64,000 nt of DNA, from the NCBI RefSeq assembly GCF_949628215.1, contig NC_134279.1, forward strand, positions 57,953,766-58,017,765. The letters run 5' to 3'. The notes beneath the pieces were generated by a model. The model worked only from the letters and a program-made list of their open reading frames with translations. It was not told where the DNA came from and ran no database searches. Origin of the DNA: Phalacrocorax aristotelis (taxonomy: Eukaryota; Chordata; Aves; Suliformes; Phalacrocoracidae). A program made the translations under genes and the position numbers. Position 1 is the stretch's first letter. Each line of letters starts with the position of its first letter. This document shows positions 24,322 to 38,100 of the stretch, piece after piece.

Positions 24322-24907
24322 CTCCCTGTCCTGGTTTCAGCTGGGATGGAGTTATATTTCTTCGTAGTAGCTAGTATGGGGCTGTGTTTTGGATTTTTGT
24401 TGGAAACAGCGGTGATAATGTGGAGATGTTTTGGTTGTTGCTAAGTAGCGCTTACACTGATCAAGGACTTTTTCAGCTCCCCGTGCTCTGCCAGGTGCAC
24501 AAGGAGCTTGGAGGGGACACAGCCAGGACAGCTGTACCCAGCTGACCAAAGGGATATTCCATACCATATGGCATCATGCTCAGTATATAAAGCTGGGGAA
24601 GAAGAAGGAAGGGGGGACATTGGGAGTGATGGCGTTTGTCTTCCCAAGTAACCGTTACGCGTGATGGAGCCCTGCTTTCCTGGCGATGGCTGAACACCTG
24701 CCTGCCCATGGGAAGGAGTGAATGAATTCCTTGTTTTGCTTTGCTTCCGCACGCAGCTTTTGCTTTACCTGTTAAACTGTCTTAATCTCAAACTATGAGT
24801 TGCCTCACTTTTACTCTTCCGACTCTCTCCCCTGTCCCACCATGGGGGAGTGAGCGAGTGGCTGTGGGGTGCTTGGTTGCTGACTGGGGCTAAACCACGA
24901 CACTCCC
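24322..24907 (+). mobile_element. Solo LTR of an avian ERVL-type endogenous retrovirus, with target-site duplication
   Basis: A complete LTR of 576 bp runs from TGTCCTGGTTTCAGC at 24327 to AACCACGACA at 24902. It is flanked by the identical 5-bp duplication CTCCC at 24322-24326 and 24903-24907. It begins TG and ends CA as LTRs do. A TATATAAAG promoter box lies at 24584-24592. The likely polyadenylation-signal position at 24771 reads GTTAAA, which I recall as ATTAAA in related copies, so that signal may be mutated. No primer-binding site, internal gene or second LTR follows, so this is a solo LTR left by recombination between the two ends. A 5-bp duplication fits ERVL-type elements. From memory, near-identical LTRs are abundant in many neoavian genomes. 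Internal frames such as 24441-24752 on minus are incidental. Confidence 0.9.
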
Positions 24908-27900
24908 TCAGCTATACCTTGGCTATAGGTACCAGATGCAGAGGAAGACAGTAGGGCTCAGTGGCAGGAGCATTGCATGATGGTGTATGTTGGCTGGGGG
25001 ACCGGTAAGATGCAGGCTAAGCTCCCTGAAGCCATGCTACCCACATGTGCTGGAGTGTTCCCTGTTACTTACTCTAGGAAGTTTTTTTTTAACCCTGTTA
25101 AACTAGTCTGACAAGATTGACTTAGCTGAAAGCACCTGCTCTGTGTCCCCTACCCCTTTTTGTCCCTCTTTCTGTGCATAAGAAGACTCAGAATTGAGTT
25201 CTGTGCTTTTTTTTATGAAACTAAAACAAGTTTTGCAAAATTTCTGGATTAACAAATGACCCCAAGTTCTTCCTTTATCCTCTAAAGAAGTAAAACACCC
25301 TTCACAGCAATACAGCAAAACTGGTATTGCCCTTGTGCTTGAGAACATATAGCAGGAAACATACTCAATAGTTTAACTTGCTTATCTCCAGACCACCAGA
25401 AAAAAAACCTCAACATTATTTATCCCCCTCTTTTATACTGCAGCAATGATGAGCACTTTGTTAAAGCATACTACATCAGTGCAATTCCATTGCCTTAATG
25501 CCTGAAGCTGCGAGGAGGGAAGGCTCTGACCAGCTGATTCTGGTCCACTGTGTTTTGTAGGTTTATCATCTGAGTGCCAGTGTGGCACAGTACAGGCAAT
25601 ATATGTTATGAAATCAGAAAAAGAATCACTCTGATATTCGTATTGCTTAGGAATTTTAAAAAAATATTTAAATCACCATTTTAAATTTTTTAAAAAATAA
25701 TAACTAATTTAAAAATATTTAAAAATTATTTTTAAAAGCAGCTAAAGTGATACTGCAGGTTTTGTGCACACATACATGCACAAAAGCATGAGAACTGTGT
25801 CAAATATGTGTGCAAATGCACTTTGTCGTAAGCTGTGAGTTTCCTTTCTGTGGCTGCAGGGAGTTAGAGCATGTTTTCATGTGGACTTTTTACTGAGATC
25901 TGTACATATCTGTACTGCCTGGGATACGGGCTTTTGTAAAAATTTAAAAAATGGTGTCTGCATTTTTAAAATTGTATTAACTGCTATAGCATTTTTAGGT
26001 TTTTGTCTCAGAGGGGATAAAGCAACTTATTCCTGGTATTAGTCACATTGCTTAAAGCTCTGCTGTAAGGCCCTCAGATGATAAGTACAGCATAAGAACA
26101 TATCTGAAATAGTACAGCTACCTTGACTGTAGTGGAATTATGCTAATTTGCTTTAATTAAGAATGCAGCTGTATTAGGTTAAAAGAAGTTGTCTCAAATT
26201 ATAATCCGATACCCCAGACAACTCAGTGGATTCTGACTGGTACGTTAGTTTGCATGACTGAGCACCATATCGTTTTTCTTTGTTAGAAATGCAGGCATTT
26301 AACTTGGATATTGCTTCTGCATCTTATTCACAAGGCAAAAAAGACCTTGGAGACACAGGTTTCTGAAAGAATGTCACCAATAATATGAAAGGGGTGAAAC
26401 CTCTTTCTGCGTGGCTGCTGTAGTCCCACCATTTCCTTTATCACTCAACTGGAATGAAATAATCAAATTTAATATCTAGAAGTCCATTTCCCAGGAATAC
26501 AAATTTTTGACAAGGCCGTGCAGAATTCCTTTCACCTTCTCTGGAACATCATTTACCTTCTTTCCTTGCTTGCATATAGTACTTCATGTAGGCCTACAGA
26601 TGGCAAGGGAGGGATTTTAGCAGAGTTAAGGCAATACAACCCCCTTGCTTCCATTTCCAGTTACAGTGTGGAAGAAACAGAGCTTCCAGGGCTAAACAGA
26701 CAAGTGTTGGCTTGTCCTGTACGGCACCCAAGGGATGCTAACCTAGGGCATGGGACACATTAGACTCTTTGCTCACTAGAAATAAATATCCTCAGGATAC
26801 CCACCAGCAGCAGAGCTCCTGATAACCAGCAGCATCACAAGTAGCACAGGGATGGATGTTTAAACAGCGACAACTCCTTGGTACAACTCTCTCCTTCACT
26901 TCTCCCCCTCAGAGATACGGTATCATGGTGGGAGATCTGCATGCCAAACGAGCTGACAGCTACCACTTTCTATTCTGTTCCTTAAAAAATAATGCAATCA
27001 GCAAGATGCTAACACTCAAAACGTTGACTAACATGCTGATGAAAAGGAAGTTTCAGGGAGCGTTAATCCATGTGCCATTTTTTGCAAAGGATCACTGCAG
27101 GCTTTGCCACATAGTCCACAGACTGATTCATAGCCTGGAATTTCAGATTCACACACAGTGTGATCCCAGAGGCTTATATTCTTCACCACTTTGCCTGGTG
27201 TGTGTTTCTTGTGGGCTTAGCACCATAAGAAAATGTTGATTGACACTGATTATTTACTTAACAGCAAGCAGACAAAATTGTATTCGACCTATCAGTAAAG
27301 TGGCATCAGCCAAGAACTAGAAATGGGCTCAGTAACTGGGATTTAATCAATAAGTGAACTGTAACATCCATTGTAATAGCATCTAAGTGTCAAATGCTCA
27401 TGTGAAGAATAGAAGCTAATCCAAAAGGAGGAATTTTTCTTCTTTCTGTGCATCTATTTGTTTATTTGTACTGGCTGAGTTGCCCTCACTTGTTTGTATC
27501 TAGGAGTGACATTGTTCCAACACGCAATTGCCTTCATTTCTGAGAGAAGCCTGGCATGAAGAAACAACTTACCTTTCCCCTAAATGTCCTGGGGTTATGG
27601 CTCAGCCCGGCCGGGGCGGCAGGGTGCTCCCCAGCTGCCTGCCGCTCTCCCAGCATCCTCCCGGCCATGCTAGAAGTGACTGCTGTGGTGGGGGAGGACC
27701 ACAGCAACTCTGCCCTGGTGGCAGGCTCTCAAGTCCGGCTCTTGAACTGGAGCCTCAACCCAGAAATGAGATTGCAGGGAGTAATGAAGCTGGTTGGAGG
27801 TGGTGCCGGCTGGTAGGGCAGGCTCTCACTGGCTGCGTGCTGTAGCTCTGCCAAAGACACTGCAATAGTACTTCTCACCTTGGCTCAGACAGACCCAGTG

Positions 27901-30179
27901 TCTAGCAGGAGATAAATTATCAGTTTTAGTGAAACAAGTATAAGTGGCAAATAGGAAATTTGCAGACACAGCCTTGGCTGGCCCCAAACCAAACACAGGC
28001 AAGATGTTGCGCTTTGTTGTGTTGGACCTGTTCTCATCCTCCACAGTTCTTCACTTTTGAGCAGTCATATGTCCCTCTGTCCTACCTGAGAAATAGGTGA
28101 GGGTATGGAAACACTATTTGTGATCTAGAACCTTGGTTTTTTATTTTAATAACAAAATAGATGAGAGCTTTCTGACTTTTCCTAGGATGAATAATGCAGG
28201 TACTTCAGTAAGAAGAAAATCTTTAAAAGTGCCCAAGATACTCAGTTTCCCAAGCCTAGCCTTCCCTGCATTTTTAACAGGTAGCTGGCTAGTACGTGAG
28301 ATCAGATAAATGCGTTCTATCACCTCTCGAAATGCTCCCAGTAACCTTAGTGAAACCCAGTATTTTTTTTAATTTCTAAATTCAATCATTTCACACTGTG
28401 TGCTCCGTCAGAGCTGACTGTGTATCAGAGGAGGTGAAAACACTATGTGAAAATACCTCAGCAAGTGAGCTGGGATGCCTTCAAGGGAAAGGCTGTGCAA
28501 GTGTAAGCCTTTATTAGAATTTAAAAGCCCACAAGTGTGCAACTGTAATATGAAATACTATCACTGCACAATACTTCAGGATTATTCCAAAATACTACTA
28601 AAATTTGGGTTTAGATTCAGGCGATAAGTTGCAAAAGAAAAAGGAAAGTACCAGCAATCATTAAAAAATCCAGTTTTCAGGTTTGCAATACCATTCTTAT
28701 ATTTTTCCACATTACCAGGTTTGTTGGAGTTTGATATTTTATTAGCGTAGGGTGACAGTTAGACAGCCACCTAGTAATCTTTCCTAAGGCATCTTTTAAG
28801 GCCTTTCTCATAATCCGGTGATGCTTGGAGTGCTGGTAATCATTAAAATATGATCTGTCATCTCTTCACAATGGTCTGTAACATCCATTTAGTTCTCTGA
28901 ATGTATGTTATTGGAACAACAGTTTCCATACATCTATTCCTCCGTGTATAAAAAACCAAAAAAATGTAGCTATCCATGACTGGCGTGCAGTACCATAAAA
29001 ACTGACCCAACTTGCAGCGCACAACACAGGCAAAGCTTCGTTGCTCTGAAAAACATAACCCCATATCCACATGGAATAAACAGAGCTGTGTTAAATCAAA
29101 TGCATCCATTCATTTAAGTTGTTGAAATCCTTACTGTTTAGGGGACCTTTCTGAATCCACAAATCTGGCTCTAGTGGATGCAGCTCAACTCAAATGCAAA
29201 CTGTTGTCCTCAGAAGGGCTTTGTCCCAACAATGGAGAAGTCTTGCAAGACCAAGCCGGTCCTGAGAGTCCCTCCATCTTGTGCAAACGTTAGTGGCAGC
29301 AAACGGTGTAATTCCAGGTTTAACATAAATCAAATCCAAGCCTCAAATAGGTCTTGCCTGCAGGCAGGCTGGACTGAGACCCAGCTAACCACAAATAGCT
29401 GCACCTGGGCTTAAAAATAGCTCTTTTTTTTCAGTGCAATACATGTATCCAACAGCTCCCAGTTTCATAGTAATGATCAGGACATGGTTCCGTATGTCAG
29501 CTATGAAAATAGCGCCTGTGTAAGCTGAAAGGTTGCAATATGAGTTTTGCAGAATATGGTGAAATGTTTTTGAATTCTGAAAACATGCGTAGGAGCAAGA
29601 TGGATTTTATAACTTGGGAGTTTGAATCAGGATTTTCCTAATAGCCATGCTAAAAGCCTCAGGACAGCCAATTGCAGATCCTCTGGTGTACAAGTTGCAA
29701 TTTACCACTGATCTCAGAAGATGCATTAGTGTGCTTGCCAGAGTAGGCATTTCAGATTTCCTCTTTAATCATTCCTTTGCATGGAAAAACAGATCCACTT
29801 TGAGTGTTAATGGAAGATCTGAAAAATAGAAAGACCATAAAACTACTTTAGGAAACAGATACACTGGCTAAATGCTGCAGTTTTCTGGTACAGAACATTG
29901 TGTTATTCGGGTCTTCAGCTTTGATACAATAGGCGGGAACACTACCAGCATAAAGTATTACTGGTTGTGTGTGCATAGGAGTAAATGATATCTGGTTTTA
30001 GTCCTTACATAAGAAAAAAACAAGTTGAGCAACATATTTTATTTGCACATGTGATGTAGCTACTGTAGACATGGTATTGCTGGTTCTCCTAGGCTCTTTT
30101 TATGTGGAGATTTTTAATAAGTAAGAATAATCTGCTTGGGGCTATTTTTATCATAAACAGGAAAAAGGTTCATTGTTTC
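24908..30179. other. No gene recognised; one AT-rich patch
   Basis: Non-coding by appearance. At about 25655-25740 the sequence is almost pure A+T, with repeated AAATATTT and TTTTTAAAA words (low complexity). A small perfect palindrome, TGCCTGCAGGCA, lies at 29355-29366. G+C-rich sequence at 27590-27830 yields overlapping plus-strand frames without features. No other repeat or RNA gene is seen. Confidence 0.45.
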
Positions 30180-31060
30180 ATTTTTCTTTCTGAACCGTTA
30201 CCCCTCCAGTTTCCACTCCTTCTTTCACACCTGCCCCAGGACCAGCCCTACCACCTGAGTAATTTTGGCTGTAACCTCCCTGTTTTTCTGCAGTCAGGCT
30301 CCATTGCACTGTCACCTCTGGCTTTTTTCCTGTTCTCTGTAGGTGGACTCCATCTCTTTCACCTTTGTGCCAGTGTGACTTCCAGCAGCCAGTGCAGTGG
30401 TGCCAAATGCCTGGGTTGAAAGCAGATGATCCACCAATTCTTTCTTCATCCAGGGACGAGCTGTCCTTTTGGATATGTCTGTTTAGGACACTATTATTTT
30501 ACCTGACTCGTTCACATTTCTTTAGAGCCAGCATTTGTAAATTCTTGTATTTACTGCTTCCTCTTTCCAATTCAACCCTCATTTTCTCCTGGTAGATTGT
30601 ACATTCTCTCCTTTCTCACAAGCCTTACTGTCTCATTAGTTGTCTGTCCAAAACACTTTACCTTACCAGCAGCTGGGTTGCCCCATCCTACTTTTTCTTT
30701 CCCTTCAGAAATTATGGATTTCCTTTCATCTCTTCTACACACAAGATGCCTTCCAGCTCTACCCCACCTTCATTTCCAGCTATCGCCCTCCCTGTAAGCA
30801 GTTCACAGCTCCTGTTCCTCCTGAACCACACCTGTTAATCTCTGTGATTCTCTATTAAGTTCCTTCCAGACAATTATCAAGTCCCTGACTCCATCCTAAG
30901 CACCTTCAATCTCCCTCAAAGTTTTGTGGTTGCCCATCTAGCTCCAGCCATGTCCTAGCCATGGTGCTACCTCCAGGCACCCTCCTCCCTTCAAGCTGTT
31001 TCTGTTTCAGGAAGTCTCCCTCCACCTTGGGGTTTCCCCTAAAGAAAGGAGCAAGAGGCA
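30180..31060 (-). other. Long pyrimidine-rich stretch (purine-rich on minus)
   Basis: The plus strand is markedly C+T-rich over about 900 bp; the line at 30181-30240 is about 77% pyrimidine. There is no simple repeat unit. It has the opposite strand bias to the block at 6030-7790 and a similar texture. Overlapping plus-strand frames (30102-30419, 30365-30595, 30640-30858) are rich in S, P, L and F, as pyrimidine-rich DNA dictates, and are not called as genes. The origin is unknown. Confidence 0.35.
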
Positions 31061-31719
31061 GCCAGACACCTCTCATGGGCAGATGGTAGGAAAACCACAA
31101 AGCAAGAGGTCCACTGTGTGTATCAGCCCTTCAGACCTTCGTCCCACTCATCTACAGATGTTTCTTGTGCCTTGAATTTAGTGATGAGGTGAACGTGCTG
31201 TAAAAGGCACCTATGTACTGAAGCTGAGGGATGGTTTTGGTTGCATGGAGATAATTAAGCAGTAAATAACAGCTTGCAAATATTTAAGTACAGTTCTTCA
31301 GGGACTGGCCTCACAGAGCTCTGTATCAATATTGCCTCTGAGATTCTCAGCAAAGCAAATAAGAACAAAAATTATTCCATTCATCTTGGCAGTATCTGCT
31401 GGAAAGGCTGATTCAGTCCCAGCTTTTCCATTCAGCTATAAAATCTCTGTATGCACTATCTTCTTAAATATTATTTTTAAATAGAAATGTTACTTATCTC
31501 CTGGGGTTCATTCAAAGCAACTAGCTGCACTTGCAGGGTCCGATGAAGATGTTCTGTGTTGTCGAATGTTAGGCATTGAGTTTGATAGCGAATATTTGCT
31601 CAGATTTAACATAAGGTGCTAAGGACAAGGCTAAGGAGACTGTTCATTGCTAAAACAGATACAGGCTAGTTTCAGTTCCAATGTTAAAGCCCAAGAAAGT
31701 ACAATTAAGTCATTGTTAA
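31061..31719. other. No gene or repeat recognised
   Basis: AT-leaning non-coding sequence leading into the very AT-rich block at 31720. Nothing specific is seen. Confidence 0.4.
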
Positions 31720-32160
31720 CAACACATTTATTCTCTTTTATTAGAAATTCTTATTTTTTACAGCTCCACATACCCAGTTGGATCTCCCAAAGCATTTTAA
31801 AACCTAATCTATCTTGATAGAGACAAAACAGATAAATAGATATATAAAAATAGCAGATGGCCCAGAGATTTTTATATAAGTACTCTCCTGTACAAAATAA
31901 ACAATTTTATTCTTATCTTAAAAGAACTCCAAGGGGGGAAAAAAGTCATATACCAAGCTGTGGCTTATAATTATTTAATTCATATGCATAATATAGTTAT
32001 TTAACAAAGTAATTAAAAATGTCTTAACTGAAATGTAAGTGGAAGAAATCTGTCTTCCATTAAAGGAGAAAATTAGTAAAAGCACTATACTGATATTAGG
32101 GTTGTTTAATTTTTCAAATGTTTACATTTTGTAAATAACAGTCAGAGAAAACGATAAATA
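31720..32160. promoter_or_regulatory. Very AT-rich block with paired FOX-type sites (candidate enhancer)
   Basis: About 440 bp is strongly AT-rich yet non-repetitive. It contains homeodomain and POU-like words (TTATTTAATTCATATGCATAA near 31970-31990, AAAGTAATTAAAAATG near 32005). A convergent pair of forkhead-type cores lies at 32119-32137: TGTTTAC, then GTAAATA on the opposite orientation six bases later. There is no coding frame. Composition and motif clustering resemble conserved intronic enhancers, but conservation cannot be tested here. Confidence 0.3.
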
Positions 32161-35100
32161 CTCTAGCCCTGAAACACTTTTTTCTTCCTGTCCTTCGCAT
32201 CTGGCAGCACGTTTGTGAGGCAAATGGCACCCGCTGCAAGGGAGTCCTTGTGGACCCAGCCCAGCTGCTGCAGGTTACTTGGCATTTGGGAAGCCCAATG
32301 CTTTGGGTTGGTTTTTGCAGTGCTTGAGCATGGTCTGAGAGGTAGCGGCTGCCACACCAACCTCCCTGGGAAGGGGTCTGAGTTATAAAATCACTCCACT
32401 CTTTGCAAGTCCTCTTGTGACACCTGTGCCTAGGTAATCTATGGGGGTCTGTTTTCAGCTCAGGCTTATTTTGGTGCCTAAGTGAGAGGCAGGTTCTTCT
32501 AAAAATATAGTTCTAGTTCAGCACACTCTGGTTTTGCCCCTGAAGTAGTAATATTTTTCTGCTGCAGCTGAAAAGGTCTCCAGCTTCACTGGGGTACCTT
32601 TCTGTTGGTCTCCCCAATGTGCTATGGACACTATTATGTGCACCCAGTGCCATCCCGATGGCAGGCCAGAGCAGGTGTGCCTGCCAGGCACTCCTGGTGC
32701 CAGGGGTGCTCCTGGGGGCATCTCCCCTGGACCACTGCCAACCTGCCCATTTGCTCCTCCACTCCCAGTCTGCACAGGTGGACATAAGGGACCAGGGATG
32801 TGACGGGGACATCACTCAAGCACCCAAACCACACAGACGCCCAGCTGCCCAGTGAGGATCCTGACTAAACCAGCACCATCCAAGCCTGAGCCTGACATTC
32901 TCCTTGTTCAGTAACTGTCACATCAGGGAAATCCCAGAAGCAGCTTAGCTGAGGGACTTTTGCACTAAAATCAAACCCATGGGGAATGCACATCTGTGAT
33001 TTTAAACCACCATATTTCCAACACCATCCTTTCCTAAGCATGACTGTGGGTGACATCATGCAATGCAGCAATACACGTAAAAGCAGTTGAACAGCTATGA
33101 GGAAGGGAATATTTTGAAATAGTTGTCTGCAATGTGAAGTTGCTAAATCACTAGCATAGTGTGGTTGTACAAAACACAGATAAAGTGAAAACAAGCAGTT
33201 CTCCCTGAAAGCTTTGGAAGGTTAGGTTTTGAAAAACTATTTTTGCAAGAAAGCTGCAAATAAGGGAGTGAACAAGAAAGTTGGGTCAGGGTGGTTTGGT
33301 TTTTGAATAAAGCCTCTTTTTTTAGGGAGTTTTCTAGCCTGGCATTGTATGATTTTGTACCAGTGTTGTCCATTCTTTGCTAGACAGGTGTTTAGCAAAT
33401 CAGCTCTGCAGAAACGGCTTGCAAATATTCTTTTCATTCAACATTCAGTTTCTCTGTGAATTTTGAGCAAGTTTTCTTATATATCCTATATTTTGCAAGG
33501 TCTGTTTCGTCCAAGGGAACAGTGTTGACTCAAACTCTGCCCAGTGAAACCATTAGCAAAACACCTCCAAGATCAGCTAGCAGAAGCATTTTGTAAATAG
33601 TTCCCTTGCTATCTCTTTCCTCTCATCATCTGGAGGAGTACCTTGTCTGTCCAGTGCTGAGGACTCATTCTGCAGTAGGTGAAGATCTACAGGGCATTTT
33701 GCTCTGAAATCTCAGCACAAGATACTAAATTATGGACCAAAGGTATGAGTAGGTATGGCAGGACTGTAGCTCTTGCACTGCTGGCCTGGCCAGGTACCAT
33801 TGCCAGGAGCCCAGACAACCAACCAAAGCCACAGCTGGAGAGGTGTCCTCATGTGTGCCACCTTCAGGCCACTGCTGAAGAGCCCTCTCAATTCACGGTT
33901 CACATCTTTGCTATTTTCCTGTACAATAAAGATCTTCCACAGCTCAGAGCTATTATTTTTCCCCTCCCACCTGTTCCTTTTGCAGCAGGTAGTTGCTAGT
34001 CCTTCTGCTCCAGAGGAGGGGACGTAGATCCCATTAGAGGCAATCGATGCTGTTCCAGTATTTCCTGGGGAGGTGGTTTCGACACGCACCTTAGGGATGG
34101 GTCTGAACATATTCCTGACAGCATTGTGTGCTCAGATATAGGAGGTTCTTTACTGGGAACATGAAGCTTTCAAAGCCTCCGCAGTAGCCCCTCTGGATCT
34201 GCCTGTACTGTTTTCCAAAGTGAGTGTTGCCATGCAGGATGAAATACAAATGCATCTGTTGAAAGGGAACTGGGAAAAAATTAACCCCCATTTAAGATTC
34301 ACAGGAATTTCCCCTTCTGTTACCTGATCCCCGTGTTTTAGCTTTGTTTTTTGATCTATTTATCGTTAGGGCTGCTAACACTTCATAAGTAAATGGATGT
34401 TTCATTGGAAGTGCTTTGCCCAAAAGCCTGTGAATTTTAGGTGCTTTTCACTTTTAATATCCATGTCTTTTACTTTATTGTTCCCAAGCTAGCCTGAAGT
34501 TTTACAGTGTCTATACTAAATTAATGTTTGACTTTACAGTCTGTGTGCTGTACAGTCCAGCACCTCCTCCATTTGCAGTAAGTAAATACGCAAGTGTTAC
34601 GTTGCCCTTGAAACCTGTGCTCTGTGACAAAGGTTGTGCGCTGAGAAGAGACTGAAATGGCAAGCTTCTGTAGGTCACAATCTTTCCTGTCAGTGGTGCG
34701 TTAATCAGAAACCCGCCCCAGGTTATCTGCAAAAGCGTGGTGTGGGGAACTTTGGACCAGGTGACACAGGGGCAGACTTGGCCTCCTGAGAAGCATCTAC
34801 CTCTCTCTGAGCCCTTGTTTGTGAAACCTCATCTCTGAGACTGGAAAATAAGGAGAAGCATGAAAACTCAGGTTGGCCTGAAGCTGACCGCACTCGTTTC
34901 AGGAACACAGGCAATGATACCTGCAGAGCTGACTGCAGGTGTGGTACCGTCTTGCTGTATGACCTTTAGGAAAGTATCTTAGCCTACCCCAGCTTGTGGA
35001 AGAGCCAAAGGCACCAACACTTCAGGAAAATGCCTCACAACGGTACTTAATCCAGTCATTCATGTTTGCAACTTGCTTTCAGTTGTAACACCCTATAAAA

Positions 35101-38100
35101 ATTACTACTGCTATCACTTTCTTACACAGAAAAGTAAAACTCATTAGTTTTGGATGATTTTCATTTAGAGGTTAATCTCTGAAAACCAGAGAAAAGGTTG
35201 CACAAGCTTGTGTGAATGAAAGACCGAGTTTTCACAAAGTGGTAGCTGTACAGAGGTATGTAGGGAAGATAATTTTTTTCTTATTGCTTGTGCAACAATG
35301 AAAAAAAGTTTGGTTTCTGTTGTGTTATATCACCTTATCTGCAAGGGCAGATTAGTGGAACAACACATGAGATTGTCCACTGTTCTGTTTGTCCAGGGTG
35401 ACATGATACAACTTCAGCTGTACCATAGCAGAGCCATCATTTTTCTGTGGTAGCTACACCTGGCAGCTATGACAGATCACTGAGCTTCTCTGAAGTCCTT
35501 TGGCCTCCGTGGGTCAATACTATACACAGTTTGACTCTCTCAGGCCTGTACCATGCTAACATGCATCACAGAGGTACTAGCACTGTGGAAAAGTGAGTAC
35601 TTGTACAACCTTCCTATAACAGGCAGTGACCTTGTCTACACTGCCAGGTGAACTACATTTGAGCTGGCTCCATAACTTGAGTACCAGTGTTCCACTTTTC
35701 CACTTCCAAATCTCACCACTGCAGCCACAGTTTTCAGCCATGCTGGACACCGGGCCAGCAGTGTCACAGCATGAAACGTGACGGTGATAAAATCTAGATC
35801 TGATCTAGATGGGTGGGCAGCACTCCTCCAGAGTCTTCTGCTGAAATGCTTCTGCAACTAGGAAATGCCAAGTTGCCAAAAGTAGAACTTTTCACAGAAA
35901 CATGATCTCTTCCCCACAGGTTTTGCTGGGAAGGTCTGAGAGATCTTGAGTGGAGTCCTTATCCAAGCAGGAGAGAGAAACAGCATGACTGGACCTCCTG
36001 CCTCGCCCACCTAGTCCACCTCTCTGGGAGCAGCTCTCAATATGAGGCAGAGCAAGACAGCTATGAGCAGTTCCTGCTCTCTAGAGCTGGTTAGGCAGGG
36101 CCTTAAGTGTAGATAAGCTCTTTCAGATAAGCTCCCTCTTTCTGCCTGGGGATCTCAGAGGTGATAGCCACAGCTGAGACTCCAAGCAGCTCTGTCGAAT
36201 AGCAGGTTGTTATTATTTCCACTTAGATCTGGGGGACCAGCGAAGCACTGAGAGGCTAATGTGATGTGGCACATATCCTGCTGCAAGCCTGAGAAGCTGG
36301 CAGAAGATGGGTCTCTTCTGTGTGTTTATCACAGTGCTCTTCCTCACAGGTTGGGAGCAGATGCTGTAAAGCAGCTGTGAGGGTTTTTTCTAGAGGGAAT
36401 ACAAGTTGATGGTTTTGAATTAATAAGGCTCATGCAAAAGACATTGCCAGGTCTTGCAGGTTGTCCTACAGCAGCAGGATTGTGTCTAGCAGCTGTAGAG
36501 AAGTCCATATGCCTTCTCTGCTCGTGCAAACAGCCTGTCCTACCAGGGAGTAAAAGGCTGCCGCCATGCTGGCCTTAAATACCAAATGTGTGAGAGATTC
36601 CCCTTCTGCCTTTCTTTTTCTAGGCAAAAGGGGAGGGGAGGGGAGTGCGGACTGGCAGGAAGAAACTCCACATCTGGAAGCACCCACAGCAAATGATGGC
36701 ACCTTGGAGAGCTGAGCAGGTTTGTGTGTGCTGGGTGCACTGGGCATACAGCACAGGCAGCAGCCACAGGGCTCATGTTGCTGCAGTGGCTAGCCATGCA
36801 TCAGCTCCTGCAGGCTTGCCCTGGACTCTGAGGAAGCCCACTTGGGAGTCCTGACTCAGGGAAGGCACTCCTGCTTTCGGTGACACATCTGCTCAAGTCC
36901 AGCTGCAGCCCGTTGCTGCACCAACAGTCACACGTGCATGCGGGCTGGTGAGCTAGATGCAGCTGTGCCCCAGCCAGCTGTGAGTACACTGCAGTGCGCC
37001 CAGTGGGCAGAGAAAGCCTCTTCAACTTGACCAGACTCGGCTGGTGTCCCTCAGCCCAGCATCACTGAGCATGGACAACCCCATCCCTGTGCAATGGCAT
37101 GCAAGGTCCAGATCAACAGCAAACCCAGCATGCGAACATGCTCCTTGTACTGCGAGGCAGGTTTTAGTAGCTAATCTAACTAGCTAGAGCAGCCAGTGAT
37201 GTAGATTTTCTCCTTAAACACATACGTTAACATATGTACTGCTTAAGTCAGGGATCCTAGATTAGACAAAATGAATCACTCTTCCTGAAACCAGGACTGA
37301 AAGGTCATGACAGACGAAGCAGTGTTACAAAACTAGGACATACAATGTAGCCTAAATTTTCCTGTTGCTCCTTTATGAGCACACATCTGTGTACCAGGTC
37401 CGAAAAGTGTCTCCCGGGTTGGGAGCAGCCAGCGAGTCCCAGCCTCTGAGCCCTTCCCAAGCTCAGCAGCTGTCCTCTCCTCCTCGGAGAGTGGCAGTGG
37501 CACCTTGTCAGTGCCGTGCTTGGTTGATAGTGCGTTTCAGCTGCCCTCTGTTTGTAATTGTTAACTTGCTGGGAATGGGAAAGCTCTGGCTAGCCCGGGT
37601 AGAGCTTCAATTCTGAGGCACTCTCAAGAAGCTGAGGCGCCGGAGCAGAGCCTCTACCTGCAAGGTAAACCGTCACAGATTGCCTCAGCCATTTCTTTCC
37701 CCTGTCTTCGAATTTAGACTCCCTTTGGTTATTTTATCATGCTGTTTCAGGTCTTTTTGTTGTCATTTTGTTTTTTTGAAGTTTTAGCTGTCATTGGAAT
37801 GACTGCTCTCTTATGCCAAAGATTTATTTGGAAATTTACGTGCTCCCATAAATTAAGCGTTCCCTCTCAGCTTTCAGCCAGGCACGCCTAGGCTTGCATG
37901 CAGCCTTAGAACAATACAGAGAAAGGTTATCATGACTTACCTGCCACAGCCACAAAATATCTATTAATAGCACCATTTATGTAGCTTTTTTGTTTTTTTT
38001 CCCTTCGTGCCATGCCTTCCTTACATCCCCCTTTTAGCAGATTTCCCCTTTTTTTGTGCTTTGTTTTCTCTGTGGAGGACAGGGCGGGTAGAAGAGGGGT

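Noticed and set aside
24441-24752. 103-codon minus-strand frame inside the solo LTR
   Set aside because: It lies antisense within a recognised LTR, which encodes no protein. The frame is incidental.
27996-28010. GGCAAGATG word reminiscent of the miR-31 5' portion
   Set aside because: Similarity stops after nine bases and there is no hairpin partner.
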